From positions 1 through 15,787 of the forward strand of contig JAAPAA010000075.1 in NCBI GenBank assembly GCA_012274165.1: a stretch of DNA of 15,787 nucleotides, read 5' to 3'. The notes beneath the pieces are model-generated. The model made no database searches and was not told the DNA's origin. It saw only the letters and a program-made list of their open reading frames with translations. Positions 1 through 7,988 of the stretch are shown piece by piece. Made by a program: the position numbers and the translations under genes. This DNA is from Thiobacillaceae bacterium (GTDB lineage: Bacteria; Pseudomonadota; Gammaproteobacteria; Burkholderiales; Thiobacillaceae). How positions within the stretch are numbered: position 1 is the stretch's first letter; every line of letters begins with the position of its first letter.

Positions 1-59
1 CTGCGCACGAGATCAACGTGGACGAAGGGTTCCGGCAGCAATACGCGGCATCGAACTGA
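1..59 (+). CDS. C-terminal tail of an unidentified protein (5' truncated)
   Basis: The frame starting at base 3 is open from the window edge to a TGA at 57-59. It encodes 18 visible residues ending in RQQYAASN. The gene lies on the plus strand and converges on mogA 42 bases later, with a possible shared hairpin between them. The fragment is too short for any family to be recognised. It is called coding only because the frame is open to the edge and the spacing to the convergent gene is natural. A chance open frame of this length is quite possible, so confidence is low. Confidence 0.35.
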   Translation, partial: AHEINVDEGFRQQYAASN

Positions 60-81
60 AGCGGCTTGCCAGTGTGTTCGG

Positions 82-112
82 CAGGCGCGCCGCAATGTTG
101 ATCACGCGCCTG
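82..112. terminator. Possible hairpin at the end of mogA
   Basis: CAGGCGCG (82-89) is the exact reverse complement of CGCGCCTG (105-112), giving an 8-bp GC-rich stem with a 15-base loop. It overlaps the mogA stop codon and lies between the two convergent genes. Neither side has a T-run, so intrinsic termination is uncertain. Confidence 0.25.
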
Positions 113-653
113 GCCGCAGCGCGGACTTGGGGCGAAATACGCTAATCGTGTCCGGCCGGGTGTCGAGATACGGCCCGCCGATGAGATCGATGCAGTAGGG
201 CACGGCGGCAAAGATGCCGTCGAGCGTTTCCTTGATCGCCTTGGGTTGGCCGGGCAGATTGAGAATCAGACTGGCGCCGCGCGTCACGCCGACCTGGCGC
301 GAGAGGATCGCGGTGGGCACGTATTGCAGCGACACCGCGCGCATCGCTTCGCCAAAGCCCGGCAGCACCTTGTGCGCGACCGCTAGCGTCGCTTCAGGGG
401 TTACGTCGCGCGCGGCCGGGCCGGTACCGCCGGTGGTGAGGATGAGCGTGCAGTTATCGACGTCGGCCAGCTCGATCAGGGTGGACTCGATCAGCGCCTG
501 CTCGTCGGGAATCAGCCGGCTGACGAATTGCACCGGGTTGGTCAGTACGTCGGCAAACCAGGCTTCGAGCGCAGGCAGGCCCCTGTCCTCGTAAACGCCG
601 CTGCTGGCGCGGTCGCTGATGGAAACAAGGCCGATACGGATAGCGTCATTCAT
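102..653 (-). CDS. mogA: Molybdopterin adenylyltransferase MogA
   Basis: MogA activates molybdopterin in the cytoplasm by adenylylation with ATP, ahead of molybdate insertion by MoeA in molybdenum cofactor synthesis. The 183-residue product follows E. coli MogA closely: N-terminal RIGLVSISDRASSGVY, LIPDEQ, TTGGTGPAARDVTPEAT (TTGGTG at residues 73-78), PTAILSRQVGV, LNLPGQPK and the C-terminal FRPKSA. Asp50 and Asp83 occupy the places of the two active-site aspartates, Asp49 and Asp82, of the E. coli enzyme. It is about 12 residues shorter than E. coli MogA because a loop is missing between residues 146 (ETLDG) and 147 (IFAAVPYC). The start is ATG at 653; no clear Shine-Dalgarno sequence is visible. 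It lies 26 bases downstream of corA on the same strand and is probably co-transcribed with it. No other cofactor gene is in the window. Confidence 0.95.
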   Translation of the reverse strand: MNDAIRIGLVSISDRASSGVYEDRGLPALEAWFADVLTNPVQFVSRLIPDEQALIESTLIELADVDNCTLILTTGGTGPAARDVTPEATLAVAHKVLPGFGEAMRAVSLQYVPTAILSRQVGVTRGASLILNLPGQPKAIKETLDGIFAAVPYCIDLIGGPYLDTRPDTISVFRPKSALRPGA

Positions 654-679
654 GGCGGTAAGAGCAAAAAATCAAGGGG

Positions 680-1642
680 TTAAATCCAGCCGCGTTTACG
701 CAGCCGCCGGATCAGATACAACATGCCGACGCCGGTAATCCCCAGCACCAGGGGATAGGACCACCGCCATTTGAGTTCCGGCATGAATTCGAAGTTCATC
801 CCGTACAGGCTGAAAATCACCGTAGGAACCGCCAGCACCGCACCCCAGCCAGCCAGTTTCTGCACCGATTCGTTTTGCTTGACTGACAGCGAAGCGAGAT
901 GGAATTGCATCGCGTCCGAAGTGGACGTGCGCAGGCGGTCGATCGCGGCAGACACCCGCATGGCATGGTCGTCGATGTCGCGGTAATACGCCTTGAGCGC
1001 CTTGGATGCGAATTCCGGATGCAGGCGCAGCAGGTTTTTGGTGATTTCCTGCATCGGTTCGGCGGCGTCGCGCAATGCGGTCAGGTCGCGTTTGATGGTG
1101 TAGAGCTGATCCAGCATGTCGCGCCCTGGTCTGGCGCCGCTCATCAACTGGTTTTCCAGTGACAGGAAACGATCCTGCATGCCTTCGATTACCGGGCGGT
1201 ACTGGTCGACAATCAGGTCGAGCACCAGATACAGCGCGTAGGGCGTGTCCGGCTTGATGCCGTTGAGGCGGCGTTGCAGGCGCTCGCTGACCCGTTGATA
1301 GCCGCTGCCGTTGTCGTGGCGGATGGCGACCAGCCAGTTACCGCCAGCGAACAGATGCGTTTCGCCAAACTCCAGGCGGGATTCCCATAATTGCGCGGTG
1401 CGCGTGGCGATGAACAGGTGTCCATCGTAATCCTCAAGTTTGGCGCGCTGGTGGGTGGAAATGGCGTCTTCCAGAGCCAGTGCGTGCAGCCCCAGCTCTT
1501 CGCCCAAGCGGGTAATGAGCTTGCTGTCGGGTGATTTCAGTTCAATCCAGATGAAACGGTCGTCCCGACCGACATGGTCGCTGATGGCGTCAAAAGCGAT
1601 GGTCTGGACGCTGGCGTCGTGAAAAAGCTGACAGTCGATCAT
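680..1642 (-). CDS. corA: Magnesium/cobalt transporter CorA family
   Basis: This is an inner-membrane divalent-cation channel of the CorA superfamily, which works as a pentamer. The signature is clear: SLYGMNFEFMPELKW, with GMN at residues 281-283, follows the first of two C-terminal membrane segments (about 262-279 and 296-312), and the protein ends in a basic RRLRKRGWI tail on the cytosolic side. The first 250 residues form the soluble alpha/beta domain and long stalk helix of the family. The intact GMN loop and MPEL favour Mg2+/Co2+ transport over the ZntB zinc branch. I start at the ATG at 1642 (320 residues, near the 316 of E. coli CorA). A longer frame opens at TTG 1687 and would add 15 residues, but it has no Shine-Dalgarno sequence. 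The gene is divergent from the binding-protein operon and precedes mogA. Confidence 0.93.
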   Translation of the reverse strand: MIDCQLFHDASVQTIAFDAISDHVGRDDRFIWIELKSPDSKLITRLGEELGLHALALEDAISTHQRAKLEDYDGHLFIATRTAQLWESRLEFGETHLFAGGNWLVAIRHDNGSGYQRVSERLQRRLNGIKPDTPYALYLVLDLIVDQYRPVIEGMQDRFLSLENQLMSGARPGRDMLDQLYTIKRDLTALRDAAEPMQEITKNLLRLHPEFASKALKAYYRDIDDHAMRVSAAIDRLRTSTSDAMQFHLASLSVKQNESVQKLAGWGAVLAVPTVIFSLYGMNFEFMPELKWRWSYPLVLGITGVGMLYLIRRLRKRGWI

Positions 1643-1703
1643 GGTGTTCAGCGGCAAGTGGGCCGAGAGGAGAGATGGCGCATTCAAGGCAGTTTACGTG
1701 GGT

Positions 1704-1733
1704 TTAGAAAATGCCTGAAGCTCAAGGTACACT
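1704..1733 (+). promoter_or_regulatory. Candidate sigma-70 promoter for the PhnD-like/GGDEF-EAL operon
   Basis: A TACACT box at 1728-1733 is a plausible -10, with a weak TTAGAA at 1704-1709 as -35 (18-base spacer). The start codon is about 50 bases downstream and a GGAGA ribosome site lies at 1773-1777. The -35 is poor, so this is only a candidate in the divergent intergenic region shared with corA. Confidence 0.25.
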
Positions 1734-1781
1734 CCCTAAGCAAAACGGGCTGGAAAAAGCTCAATTACACGTGGAGACGGT

Positions 1782-2621
1782 ATGAGAAGAAGAATATGGC
1801 TGTGTCTGGCCTTGGTGCTGGGCATGTCAGCCCAAGCCGCATCCCCTGAGCCTTATGCGTTTGGTGTCCTCAACCAGCGCAGCCTGCAAGCCACCGCGGC
1901 TTACTGGAACCCCATCCTGAATTATGTGACGGCACGCTCGGGGGTGCCGCTGGAGTTGCATATCGGGCGCACCGCCAACGAAACCACCGATCGCGTGGTG
2001 GCCGGCAAACTGGATTTTGCCTTTACCAATCACCTGTTCTCCCCCAAGCGGGACCAGCTGGGCTGGCGCGTGCTGGCGCGCCACGATACTCCTGGCATCC
2101 GGGGACAGGTGGTGGTGCTCGACCAATCGCCGGTTAAATCGCTGCACGCGCTGACCGACAAGCCGGTAGCTTTTGCCAATCCTTATGCCGTCGTCGGTTA
2201 TTACGTGCCGATGGACAGGTTGCTGCGTGCCGGCGTCAAGGTGGTGCCCGTGTTTGCTGGCAACCAGGAAGCGGCGATGGGGCAGTTGATGTCGGGAGAG
2301 GTGGCCGCCGCCGGGGTAAACGATCGGATGATGGCTGATTTCGCCAGGCGCCACGGATTGAAATATCGCATCCTGAGCGAGTCCGAGCCGTATTTCGATC
2401 TGGCTGTCATGGCGTCACCCCGTGTCAGTGCGGCTGACAGCGAGAAAGTTCGCCAGGCCTTCATCAATATGGCGCGTGACCCGGAGGGGCAACGCGTATT
2501 GCAGGGAGCGGCGCAATCGCTGGGTTTGCTCAACGTGCTCGGTTTTGTCGCTGCAGATGATCGCGATTACAACAATTACCGGCACTTCTTCAAACGAACT
2601 CTGGTGCCGATAAATGAGTGA
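1782..2621 (+). CDS. PhnD-like periplasmic substrate-binding protein (orphan sensor component)
   Basis: The 279-residue secreted protein resembles the phosphate/phosphite/phosphonate binding-protein family (PhnD-like, type II periplasmic binding fold). A signal peptide is visible: MRRR, a hydrophobic stretch at residues 5-16, then SAQA cleaved near residue 20. Family-like segments follow, including YAFGVLNQRS, YWNPILNYV, the GRTANET and GKLDFAFTNH motifs around residues 62-85, and a C-terminal lobe with RQAFINMARDPEGQ. The start is ATG 1782, preceded by GGAGA four bases upstream. No ABC permease or ATPase gene is nearby. Instead the stop codon overlaps the start of a GGDEF-EAL membrane protein (shared ATGAGTGA), so translational coupling is likely. 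I infer that it presents a ligand to that protein's periplasmic domain. The ligand is unknown, and phosphonate should not be assumed. Confidence 0.85.
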   Translation: MRRRIWLCLALVLGMSAQAASPEPYAFGVLNQRSLQATAAYWNPILNYVTARSGVPLELHIGRTANETTDRVVAGKLDFAFTNHLFSPKRDQLGWRVLARHDTPGIRGQVVVLDQSPVKSLHALTDKPVAFANPYAVVGYYVPMDRLLRAGVKVVPVFAGNQEAAMGQLMSGEVAAAGVNDRMMADFARRHGLKYRILSESEPYFDLAVMASPRVSAADSEKVRQAFINMARDPEGQRVLQGAAQSLGLLNVLGFVAADDRDYNNYRHFFKRTLVPINE

Positions 2622-5013
2622 TTTGGAGCAAGTGCGCGCCACCCGCTATAGCCTGACGGCCAACATCCTCGGTGCGGTGTGTGCGCTGATCCTGGTGATG
2701 TATCTGGTGACGCTGGCCGGTCTGGGTTTTACGCTCAGGGAGCGCGCGCAGCAGAATCTTGATCTGGCCGCGGAACGTGAACTCAGCGCGATCATGACGG
2801 TAATCCAGGATCAGGTGCTGCTGCGTGACTACCCCGCCATCGAGCAGCTGATTGCCGCGCGCACCACCCATGAGCACATCCTGCAGGTGCGTTTCGCCTC
2901 GCGTTCGTTTACGTCTGAAGCGCGCACTCCCCCGGCCAGTCGGCGCTATCCGGACTGGTTCGCCAGTTTGCTGGATATACCTGAACCGCACGCGGAGTCC
3001 GAGCTGGTGCTGGGTGGCAGCGCCTACGGCAAGGTGTCGATCAGGGTTGACCCTGTTCCGGCCATCAACAGCTTGTGGGCGCTGGCCGTGCGTTTCAGCT
3101 GGCTGATGGTCATTAGCCTGGCGACCAGCATGGTGCTGCTGAACTGGATATTGGGGCGCAACCGGCGGGGTCTGAAGGCTTTGCGTCAGGCTGCGCAGGA
3201 AATCGAAAGCGGCAACCTCGGCGCGCGCGTCAGTCTGGCGCATGGTTCGGCACCCGAGGTGCGCGAAACCAAGCTGGCGTTCAATCACATGGCCGACCAC
3301 GTCAGCCAGTTGGTGGGCGCACTGGAAGGTGAACATGCTGACTTGCTGGTTGAAAAAGAGCGTTTGCGGGTGACGATCGAATCCATCGGCGATGCCGTCA
3401 TCGTTACGGACGCAAATGGCCGGATCGAGTTCATCAATCCCAAAGCAGAAGAACTGACCGGTTTCAGCAGTGATGACGCACGCGGCAGACCGGTGGTCGA
3501 GGTGGTGCCGCTGTTCAACGAAGACAGCGGCACACCGGTGGTCAACCCACTTGAACTGGCGTTGCGGGCTAATAAAATAGTTGAACTGGCCAGCCATTCC
3601 GTGATTCTCCGCCCGAGTGGTGCGATGCTCGCGATCAGTGACACGGCCGCGCCGATCCGTTCGCGGGATGGCAAGGTGCTGGGGGGCGTGCTGGTGTTTC
3701 ACGATGAAAGCGAGAAGCGCAGCCTGATGCAGCGCCTGGCCTGGCAGGCCGAACGGGATCATCTCACCGGCCTGTGGAACCGCCGTGCAATGGAGGACAG
3801 GCTCACGACTGCCTTGCTGGGCGTGCAACAGGACGCGCAGCGCTATATTTTTTGCTATATCGATCTGGATCGCTTCAAGCTGGTGAACGATACCTGTGGC
3901 CATCGCGCGGGCGATGCCTTGCTGCAACGCCTGACTGCGCTGCTGGCGCGCCGTGCCGAAAATGACCATCATTTTCTGGCGCGCCTGGGCGGCGACGAAT
4001 TTGGCTTGCTGTTTGTCGACACCACATTGCCGGTGGCGCTGGAATACATCCAGCGGATGCGCGACGAAATTGATCGCTTTCGTTTCGAGTGGGACGAGAA
4101 GGTGTTCCGGCTGGGGGTGAGTATCGGCGTGACCGAGTTGCATAAGGGCATGACCGACATCGGTGAAATTCTGGCGCAGGCGGATACCGCGTGCTATCAC
4201 GCCAAATCCCTGGGCGGCAGCATGATCCAGGTGTACGAGAAAACCCATCCTGCGCTGCAAAAGATCAGTGACGAAATGCAGTGGGTGGGCGCGATTACCA
4301 AGGCGTTCGAGGCGCACCGGTTTCTTTTGTATCGCCAGCAGAAGGTCGAGCTGCTACCGGCGGGGGACGCCCAGCATCATTACGAAATCCTGCTGCGTTT
4401 GCGTGGCGAGGATGGTTCGATCATCTCACCGGGCGAGTTCTTGCCCGCGGCCGAACGCTATGGACTGGCACCCAGCTTTGACCGCTGGGTGGTGCGCAAC
4501 CTGTTCGCCTATCTCGATACGCACCCGGAAGATCAAGCTTGCTATGCGCTGAATCTGTCGGGCCGTAGCCTCAGCGACCAGGGCACCGCCGACTTCATCA
4601 TGGAAGAAATTGACCGCTACCAGCTTGACCCCACGCGGATCAGCTTCGAGGTCACCGAAACCTCCGCGATCGATAACCTGGACGCGTGTGAACGACTGAT
4701 CCTGACGCTTAAATCACGCGGGATTCAGTTTGCGCTCGACGATTTTGGCAAAGGCCAGTCTTCGTTTGGCTATCTGAAACGCCTGCCTGCGGCTTATCTC
4801 AAGCTTGACGGCGATTTTGTTCGGGGTCTGGACCGCAACCGTGAAAATCTCGCCATCGTTAAAGCCATGCATACGCTGGCGCATGAGTTGGGCAAGCAGA
4901 CGATCGCCGAACAGGTCGAAACCCAGGCGGAGCTGGCTTGCCTGAAAAACATGGGGGTGGATTTCGTGCAGGGATATTTACTGCACCGGCCCGAACCTCT
5001 GCAATTGAATTAG
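2614..5013 (+). CDS. Membrane HAMP-PAS-GGDEF-EAL cyclic-di-GMP protein
   Basis: This is a predicted inner-membrane protein that makes and/or degrades cyclic-di-GMP (799 residues). Domains in order: TM1 (about 17-39), a periplasmic segment of about 115 residues, TM2 (about 157-180), HAMP (180-235, ending FNHMADHV), PAS (about 250-370), GGDEF (about 375-545) and EAL (about 555-799). The GGDEF motif at 459-463 is intact, so cyclase activity is possible. The RxxD inhibitory site is absent (Asn and His occupy the places of its Arg and Asp). The EAL domain begins with an EIL variant (Glu591) and keeps Asn647, Glu679, Glu682, Asp709, Asp710, Lys730, Glu766, Glu769 and Gln786, so phosphodiesterase activity is also plausible. 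The ATG at 2614 overlaps the end of the PhnD-like gene by 8 bases. That binding protein is the likely input partner. Net activity cannot be read from sequence. Confidence 0.95.
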   Translation: MSDLEQVRATRYSLTANILGAVCALILVMYLVTLAGLGFTLRERAQQNLDLAAERELSAIMTVIQDQVLLRDYPAIEQLIAARTTHEHILQVRFASRSFTSEARTPPASRRYPDWFASLLDIPEPHAESELVLGGSAYGKVSIRVDPVPAINSLWALAVRFSWLMVISLATSMVLLNWILGRNRRGLKALRQAAQEIESGNLGARVSLAHGSAPEVRETKLAFNHMADHVSQLVGALEGEHADLLVEKERLRVTIESIGDAVIVTDANGRIEFINPKAEELTGFSSDDARGRPVVEVVPLFNEDSGTPVVNPLELALRANKIVELASHSVILRPSGAMLAISDTAAPIRSRDGKVLGGVLVFHDESEKRSLMQRLAWQAERDHLTGLWNRRAMEDRLTTALLGVQQDAQRYIFCYIDLDRFKLVNDTCGHRAGDALLQRLTALLARRAENDHHFLARLGGDEFGLLFVDTTLPVALEYIQRMRDEIDRFRFEWDEKVFRLGVSIGVTELHKGMTDIGEILAQADTACYHAKSLGGSMIQVYEKTHPALQKISDEMQWVGAITKAFEAHRFLLYRQQKVELLPAGDAQHHYEILLRLRGEDGSIISPGEFLPAAERYGLAPSFDRWVVRNLFAYLDTHPEDQACYALNLSGRSLSDQGTADFIMEEIDRYQLDPTRISFEVTETSAIDNLDACERLILTLKSRGIQFALDDFGKGQSSFGYLKRLPAAYLKLDGDFVRGLDRNRENLAIVKAMHTLAHELGKQTIAEQVETQAELACLKNMGVDFVQGYLLHRPEPLQLN

Positions 5014-5033
5014 GCGATGGCGTGATCGAACCG

Positions 5034-5059
5034 AAGCCGCCGCAGTGATGCGGCGGCTT
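5034..5059. terminator. Convergent intrinsic terminator between GGDEF-EAL and algC
   Basis: AAGCCGCCGCA (5034-5044) pairs perfectly with TGCGGCGGCTT (5049-5059) around a GTGA loop. The stem lies 21 bases after the GGDEF-EAL stop and just before the end of the facing algC gene, so it can serve both. The T-run is only three bases. Confidence 0.7.
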
Positions 5060-5064
5060 TGTAT

Positions 5065-6438
5065 TCAGAACGGCAGCGTGAGTCCGGGCGCAGCCTGCTG
5101 GATCACGCGGCGGAAGTCGGCCTGGATTCTTTCCAGCGCCTCGGTGGTGTCGGCCTCGAAGCGCAGCACGATCACCGGCGTGGTGTTGGACGGACGGGCG
5201 AGGCCGAAGCCGTCGGCGTATTCGACGCGCAAGCCATCCAGCGTGATGACTTCCTGCGCGTCGGGGAAGGTCGCGGTTTTTTGAAGCGTGTCCATCAGCG
5301 TGTAATGCTCGCCCTCAGCCATCTGGATATTCAGCTCGGGTGTGTTGATGGTGTCGGGCAGGCTGTGCAGCGTGGCGTTGATGTCAGCCTGCTTGCTCAA
5401 GTATTCGAGCAGGCGTGCGCCGGCATACATGCCGTCATCAAAGCCGAACCAGCGCTCCTTGAAGAACACGTGGCCGGACATTTCGCCCGCCAGCAGCGCG
5501 CCGGTTTCCTTCATCTTGGCCTTGATGAAGCTGTGGCCGGTTTTCCACAGTAGCGGGCGGCCGCCGCGGTCTGTGATCCAGCCAAACAGATTTCGGGTGG
5601 ACTTCACATCGAAAATGATTTCCGCGCCGGGGTTGCGCGACAGCACGTCGTCGGCGAACAGCATCAACTGGCGGTCGGGGAAAATAATGCTGCCGTCCTT
5701 GGTGACCACGCCGAGGCGGTCGCCGTCGCCGTCGAACGCGAGGCCGATTTCGGCGTCGCTGGTTTTCAGCGCGGCGATCAGGTCCTGCAGGTTTGCCGGC
5801 TGCGAGGGATCGGGATGGTGGTTGGGGAAGGTGCCGTCGACGTCGCAAAACAGTTCTTCGACCTGGCAGCCCATGTCGCGATACAGTTTGGGCGCGAAGG
5901 CGCCGGGTACGCCGTTGCCGCAGTCGACGATGATTTTCATCGGACGCGCGAGTTTCACGTCGGACACGATGCGCGTGAGGTATTCAGCGGCGATGTCATA
6001 TTCGCGGTAGCTGCCGTCGCCGTGCACCAGATCGTTGTTGACCAGCCGCTCGCGCAATTTCTGGATGGTGTCGCCCGACAGGGTTTCGCCGCCAAGCACC
6101 ATTTTCAGGCCGTTGTAGTCAGGCGGGTTGTGGCTGCCGGTGACCATGACTGCGCTGTTGGTCTGCAGTTGATAGGCCGCGAAATACGTCATCGGCGTGG
6201 CGACCATGCCGAGATCCACCACGCCGATGCCGGCTTTGCGGATGCCGCGCGCGAGTGCTGCGGCGAGGTCGGGGCCGGACAAGCGGCCATCGCGACCGAT
6301 GCAGATTTCGGTTTGCTTGCGGGCGACCGCTTCGGAGCCGATGGCGTGGCCGATGGCCTCGACGATTTCGGGAGTGAGGGTCTTGCCGACGATGCCGCGA
6401 ATGTCGTATGCCTTGAAGATTTCCTTGGGGTATTCCAC
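5065..6438 (-). CDS. algC: Phosphomannomutase/phosphoglucomutase (AlgC type)
   Basis: The enzyme interconverts hexose-6-phosphate and hexose-1-phosphate (mannose or glucose), supplying precursors for GDP-mannose or UDP-glucose and thus for surface polysaccharides. The 457-residue protein has all four signatures of the alpha-D-phosphohexomutase family. These are the phosphoserine loop TGSHNP (Ser102), the metal loop DGDGDR (Asp236, 238, 240), the sugar-binding GEMSGH (318-323) and the phosphate-binding RPSNTTP (415-421). It begins IFKAYDIRGIVG as in Pseudomonas AlgC. The start is GTG at 6438, supported by GGAG six bases upstream. It lies 42 bases after the YheT-type hydrolase gene on the same strand. 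Its position close to a glycan synthase operon suggests it feeds that pathway, but algC-type enzymes are also general housekeeping enzymes. The name manB is equally used for homologs. Confidence 0.95.
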   Translation of the reverse strand: MEYPKEIFKAYDIRGIVGKTLTPEIVEAIGHAIGSEAVARKQTEICIGRDGRLSGPDLAAALARGIRKAGIGVVDLGMVATPMTYFAAYQLQTNSAVMVTGSHNPPDYNGLKMVLGGETLSGDTIQKLRERLVNNDLVHGDGSYREYDIAAEYLTRIVSDVKLARPMKIIVDCGNGVPGAFAPKLYRDMGCQVEELFCDVDGTFPNHHPDPSQPANLQDLIAALKTSDAEIGLAFDGDGDRLGVVTKDGSIIFPDRQLMLFADDVLSRNPGAEIIFDVKSTRNLFGWITDRGGRPLLWKTGHSFIKAKMKETGALLAGEMSGHVFFKERWFGFDDGMYAGARLLEYLSKQADINATLHSLPDTINTPELNIQMAEGEHYTLMDTLQKTATFPDAQEVITLDGLRVEYADGFGLARPSNTTPVIVLRFEADTTEALERIQADFRRVIQQAAPGLTLPF

Positions 6439-6444
6439 AGCGCG

Positions 6445-6448
6445 CTCC
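6445..6448 (-). promoter_or_regulatory. Shine-Dalgarno site that fixes the algC GTG start
   Basis: GGAG on the minus strand lies six bases upstream of the GTG at 6438. No in-frame ATG in this position competes, so the GTG start, which gives the family-typical N terminus, is well supported. Confidence 0.65.
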
Positions 6449-6480
6449 GGGATGGATAATCCGCCGATTCTACCTTGGGC

Positions 6481-7482
6481 CTACCTGAGCTGCGTGTCGA
6501 AGTGCTGCATCAGTCGCTGCGGCAGCCAGTCGATATTGCCGGGGAAGGGACCGCACGGGAAGGCGACATGGCCGCCCGTTTCCGGCTGTTCGAGCGTCAC
6601 CTCGGGCGACACACCGGCGGGCGTTGGCAGCGCCCAGCTCGGCAGGAAGGGGTCGTTTCTGGCATTGATGATCAGCGTGGGAACGCTGATGAATGGCAAT
6701 ACGGGCTTGGACGAGGCCCGCAGCCAGTAGTCATCGGCATCGCGATAGCCATGCAGTCGCGCGGTCACCAGAGAATCGAATTCGCGGAAAGTGGTTGCGG
6801 CAGCGATCGCCTCGGCGTCGAGCGTGCCTGGAAATTGCAGCGCTTTTTTCAGCGCCTTTTGCTTGAGCGTGGCGAGAAAGCGCGCGGTGTAGACATGGCG
6901 GTTGAACCCCTGGTCGAGCGCGTTGCCCGCGGCGGTGAGGTCGAGCGGCGCCGAGACGGCGGCCGCGCGCGCGACCAGCGCCTGTGCCTCCTTGCCCGAT
7001 TCGCCCAGCCATCGCAACAGCGCATTGCCGCCCAGCGAGACGCCGACGGCATGCAGCGGCACGTCGGGAAAAAGGCCTTTGACATGGCGCAGGATCCGTT
7101 CGATTTCTGCGCAGTCGCCCGCGAAATAGGCGCGTGGCAGCCGGTTGTCCTCGCCCGAGCATCCGCGGAAATGCGCCACCACGCCGTTCCAGCCGCGCAG
7201 TCTGGCGGTGTACATCAGGTCGTGCGCATAGTGGCTGGCCGAGCTGCCCTCGAGGCCATGGAACAGCACCACGACGGGCTGTCCAGGCGTACCGTCTACC
7301 CAGTCGAAGTCGAGAAAGTCGCCGTCGGCCAGTTCCAGCCGTTCACGCCGATACGCCACTTGCGGCGCCGTAATGAACAGGCTGGCGTAAATGGTTTGCA
7401 GGTGGCCGCCGGGCAGCCAGGCGGGCGCGCGGTAGGGTTTGGACGCGACAGGTTCGGCAGCGAAGGCCGGCATGGTTGCCAT
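6481..7482 (-). CDS. YheT-family alpha/beta hydrolase
   Basis: This is a predicted cytoplasmic hydrolase of the YheT/UPF0017 esterase-like family; its natural substrate is unknown. The 333-residue product shows the family landmarks: PGGHLQTI near residues 24-31, the oxyanion-region FHGLEGSSASHY (74-85), HFRGCSGE (104-111), the nucleophile elbow GVSLGG with Ser149, Asp277 in NARNDPFLP, and His305 in GGHVAFP. These give a complete Ser-Asp-His triad. I start at ATG 7482; a TTG at 7494 opens the frame four codons earlier, and a second ATG lies at 7473. It starts 27 bases after the NTF2-like gene and is followed 42 bases later by algC, so a three-gene transcription unit is likely. Confidence 0.92.
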   Translation of the reverse strand: MATMPAFAAEPVASKPYRAPAWLPGGHLQTIYASLFITAPQVAYRRERLELADGDFLDFDWVDGTPGQPVVVLFHGLEGSSASHYAHDLMYTARLRGWNGVVAHFRGCSGEDNRLPRAYFAGDCAEIERILRHVKGLFPDVPLHAVGVSLGGNALLRWLGESGKEAQALVARAAAVSAPLDLTAAGNALDQGFNRHVYTARFLATLKQKALKKALQFPGTLDAEAIAAATTFREFDSLVTARLHGYRDADDYWLRASSKPVLPFISVPTLIINARNDPFLPSWALPTPAGVSPEVTLEQPETGGHVAFPCGPFPGNIDWLPQRLMQHFDTQLR

Positions 7483-7509
7483 GACGCGTATCAACCCGGC
7501 GGCGTCGAG

Positions 7510-7926
7510 TTAGTGAAGAACAGGTGGTGCCGTGCGGTCGGGCGAGGCCCCCACCTGCAGCGGCGAGGCATGATGCAGCACCATGTGCCAGCCGTCGGCC
7601 TCCTTGCGGTACACGTTGGTCGCCAGAATCGGCGAGCGCGGCTCGGTTTCCTGACCGATGACGAGGTATTCGCGAACCACGCGGATGACGTGATCGCTTT
7701 CACGTATTTCATGCGCGAGCTCCACTTGCGTGCGGAATTGTCCGGCCGCTTCGAATATGCTGCGCCAGCCCGCCGCCACCGCTGCCCGGCCATTCAGGGG
7801 CGCAACCAGTGGATGGATGCAGGCAATGCTGTCGTGGCTGGACCAGACTGCCATCATGGCGTCGAGATTGCGTGCTTCAAATGCCATGTAGAAAGCGGAC
7901 TCGGCAGACTCGGGGGTGGGATACAT
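7510..7926 (-). CDS. NTF2-like (SnoaL/DUF4440-type) small protein
   Basis: The 138-residue protein has the cone-shaped NTF2-like fold pattern: an N-terminal helix (ESAESAFYMAFEARNLDAMMAVW), a conserved SIACIHP segment, GRAAVAAGWRSIF, and a C-terminal sheet (REYLVIGQ, SPILATNVYRKEADGWHMVLHHASP). Members act as small enzymes, binding proteins or stress factors, and its specific role cannot be assigned. No signal peptide or membrane segment is visible. The start is ATG 7926, with a weak ribosome site. It is the first gene of a minus-strand unit with the YheT-type hydrolase and algC, and is divergent from the glycan synthase operon. Confidence 0.8.
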   Translation of the reverse strand: MYPTPESAESAFYMAFEARNLDAMMAVWSSHDSIACIHPLVAPLNGRAAVAAGWRSIFEAAGQFRTQVELAHEIRESDHVIRVVREYLVIGQETEPRSPILATNVYRKEADGWHMVLHHASPLQVGASPDRTAPPVLH

Positions 7927-7988
7927 GGGTGAATTAAGTGAGTGGGTTAAAGCTTGATTATCGGGCCTTAGGCGGGCGGTGTATCAGT

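Noticed and set aside
1748..1763. GG-N10-GC match upstream of the PhnD-like gene
   Set aside because: The spacing fits sigma-54, but the flanking bases disagree with consensus (AA in place of TT before GC), so it is likely chance.
2590..4317. 575-residue minus-strand open frame inside the GGDEF-EAL gene
   Set aside because: Fully antisense to a gene with conserved domains. The translation is His/Gln/Arg-rich without motifs, as expected for a shadow frame in GC-rich DNA.
6475..7932. 485-residue plus-strand open frame across the hydrolase and NTF2-like genes
   Set aside because: Antisense to two genes with clear family motifs; its composition is that of a shadow frame.
7927..7945. Shared GGGTGA...GTGAG words near both sigma-54 promoters (also about 11902-11914)
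   Set aside because: Spacing, orientation and distance from the promoters differ, and the first overlaps the region just before a start codon. Not convincing as an activator site.
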